From positions 4,239,501 through 4,303,500 of the forward strand of contig JBAMJR010000189.1 of assembly GCA_038501785.1 (NCBI GenBank): 64,000 bases of DNA, in the 5' to 3' direction. The position numbers and the translations under genes are program-made. The DNA is from Myoxocephalus aenaeus. Taxonomy: Eukaryota > Chordata > Actinopteri > Perciformes > Cottidae. Shown in pieces: positions 63,913 through 64,000 of this stretch. Under the pieces are notes generated by a model that saw only the letters and a list, made by a program, of their open reading frames with translations, was not told where the DNA came from and made no database searches. Every line of letters starts with the position of its first letter. Positions within the stretch are counted from its first letter, which is position 1.

Positions 63913-64000
63913 TTACATTACATTTCATTTAGCTGACGCTTTTATCCAAAGCGACTTACATTTTTGCTCTCTATACACCGTAGACACAGCAACGGGGAGC
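63913..64000 (+). mobile_element. teleost dispersed repeat, cut by window edge
   Basis: Same start as 37677 (ACATTACATTTCATTTAGCT then GACGCTTTTATCCAAAGCGA); continues beyond the window. Confidence 0.75.

Larger units (their letters stand above)
63147..64000. other. ank2 intron upstream of repeat 2, running off the window
   Basis: Contains a long (TG)n and the beginning of a dispersed repeat at 63913. Confidence 0.7.

Overview
The window is vertebrate, and almost certainly teleost, genomic DNA. It is an AT-rich intronic landscape with many short exons bounded by GT/AG splice sites. It also carries long dinucleotide microsatellites, teleost-type dispersed repeats, a LINE 3' fragment and a hAT-like element. 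One gene fills it, read on the minus strand from right to left: ankyrin-2 (ankyrin-B, ank2). I assign it from recall of the human ANK2 protein, which the exons follow in order with high identity. I did not assign the teleost a or b paralogue. The 5' end of the gene (promoter, first exons, first ankyrin repeat) lies beyond the right edge. The last coding exon and the 3' UTR are not clearly resolved at the left edge.

Layout in gene order. 63146 to 40878: 20 exons encoding ankyrin repeats 2 to 24 (mostly 99-bp or 198-bp exons, plus a 24-bp microexon). 40115 to 34512: linker exons, including a 54-bp acidic exon and a 12-bp microexon. 32089 to 24943: the ZU5-ZU5-UPA spectrin-binding module, with a conserved optional 99-bp exon at 30397-30495. 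24363 to 24006: two tiny exons. 21366 to 16768: the classical giant exon (1,532 codons) of the neuronal 440-kDa type ankyrin-B. 16268 to 15677: the death domain. 15584 to 497: the C-terminal regulatory region.

The most unusual part is 14921 to 4292, a second giant open exon of 10,630 bp in frame with the death-domain exons and with the C-terminal exons. It begins as a short 61-bp exon that ends at a strong internal donor (CAA|GTAAGT, at 14861/14860). If that donor is used, the remaining 10,569 bp (exactly 3,523 codons) behaves as an intron. If not, it is translated, so the segment has the structure of a giant exitron. It encodes a Ser/Pro-rich low-complexity tail built from alternating SPES and SPDSPIPEF motifs. 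It includes a 585-bp (195-residue) tandem array of about five units, three of them nearly identical. It also has four copies of a non-repetitive-looking module around ELWKLISQxxDPxYVG. I know of no function for this tail. A further 283-residue acidic exon (3051-3899) follows it.

Exon phases imply that the neuronal giant exon can be skipped cleanly (phase 1 to 1), whereas the second giant segment is toggled by the choice of 5' splice site. The non-coding remainder holds introns with nested mobile-element fragments, two large near-perfect hairpins, a 12-bp minisatellite and an exon-like GC-rich island on the plus strand. All homology statements are from memory and inspection; no search was run.
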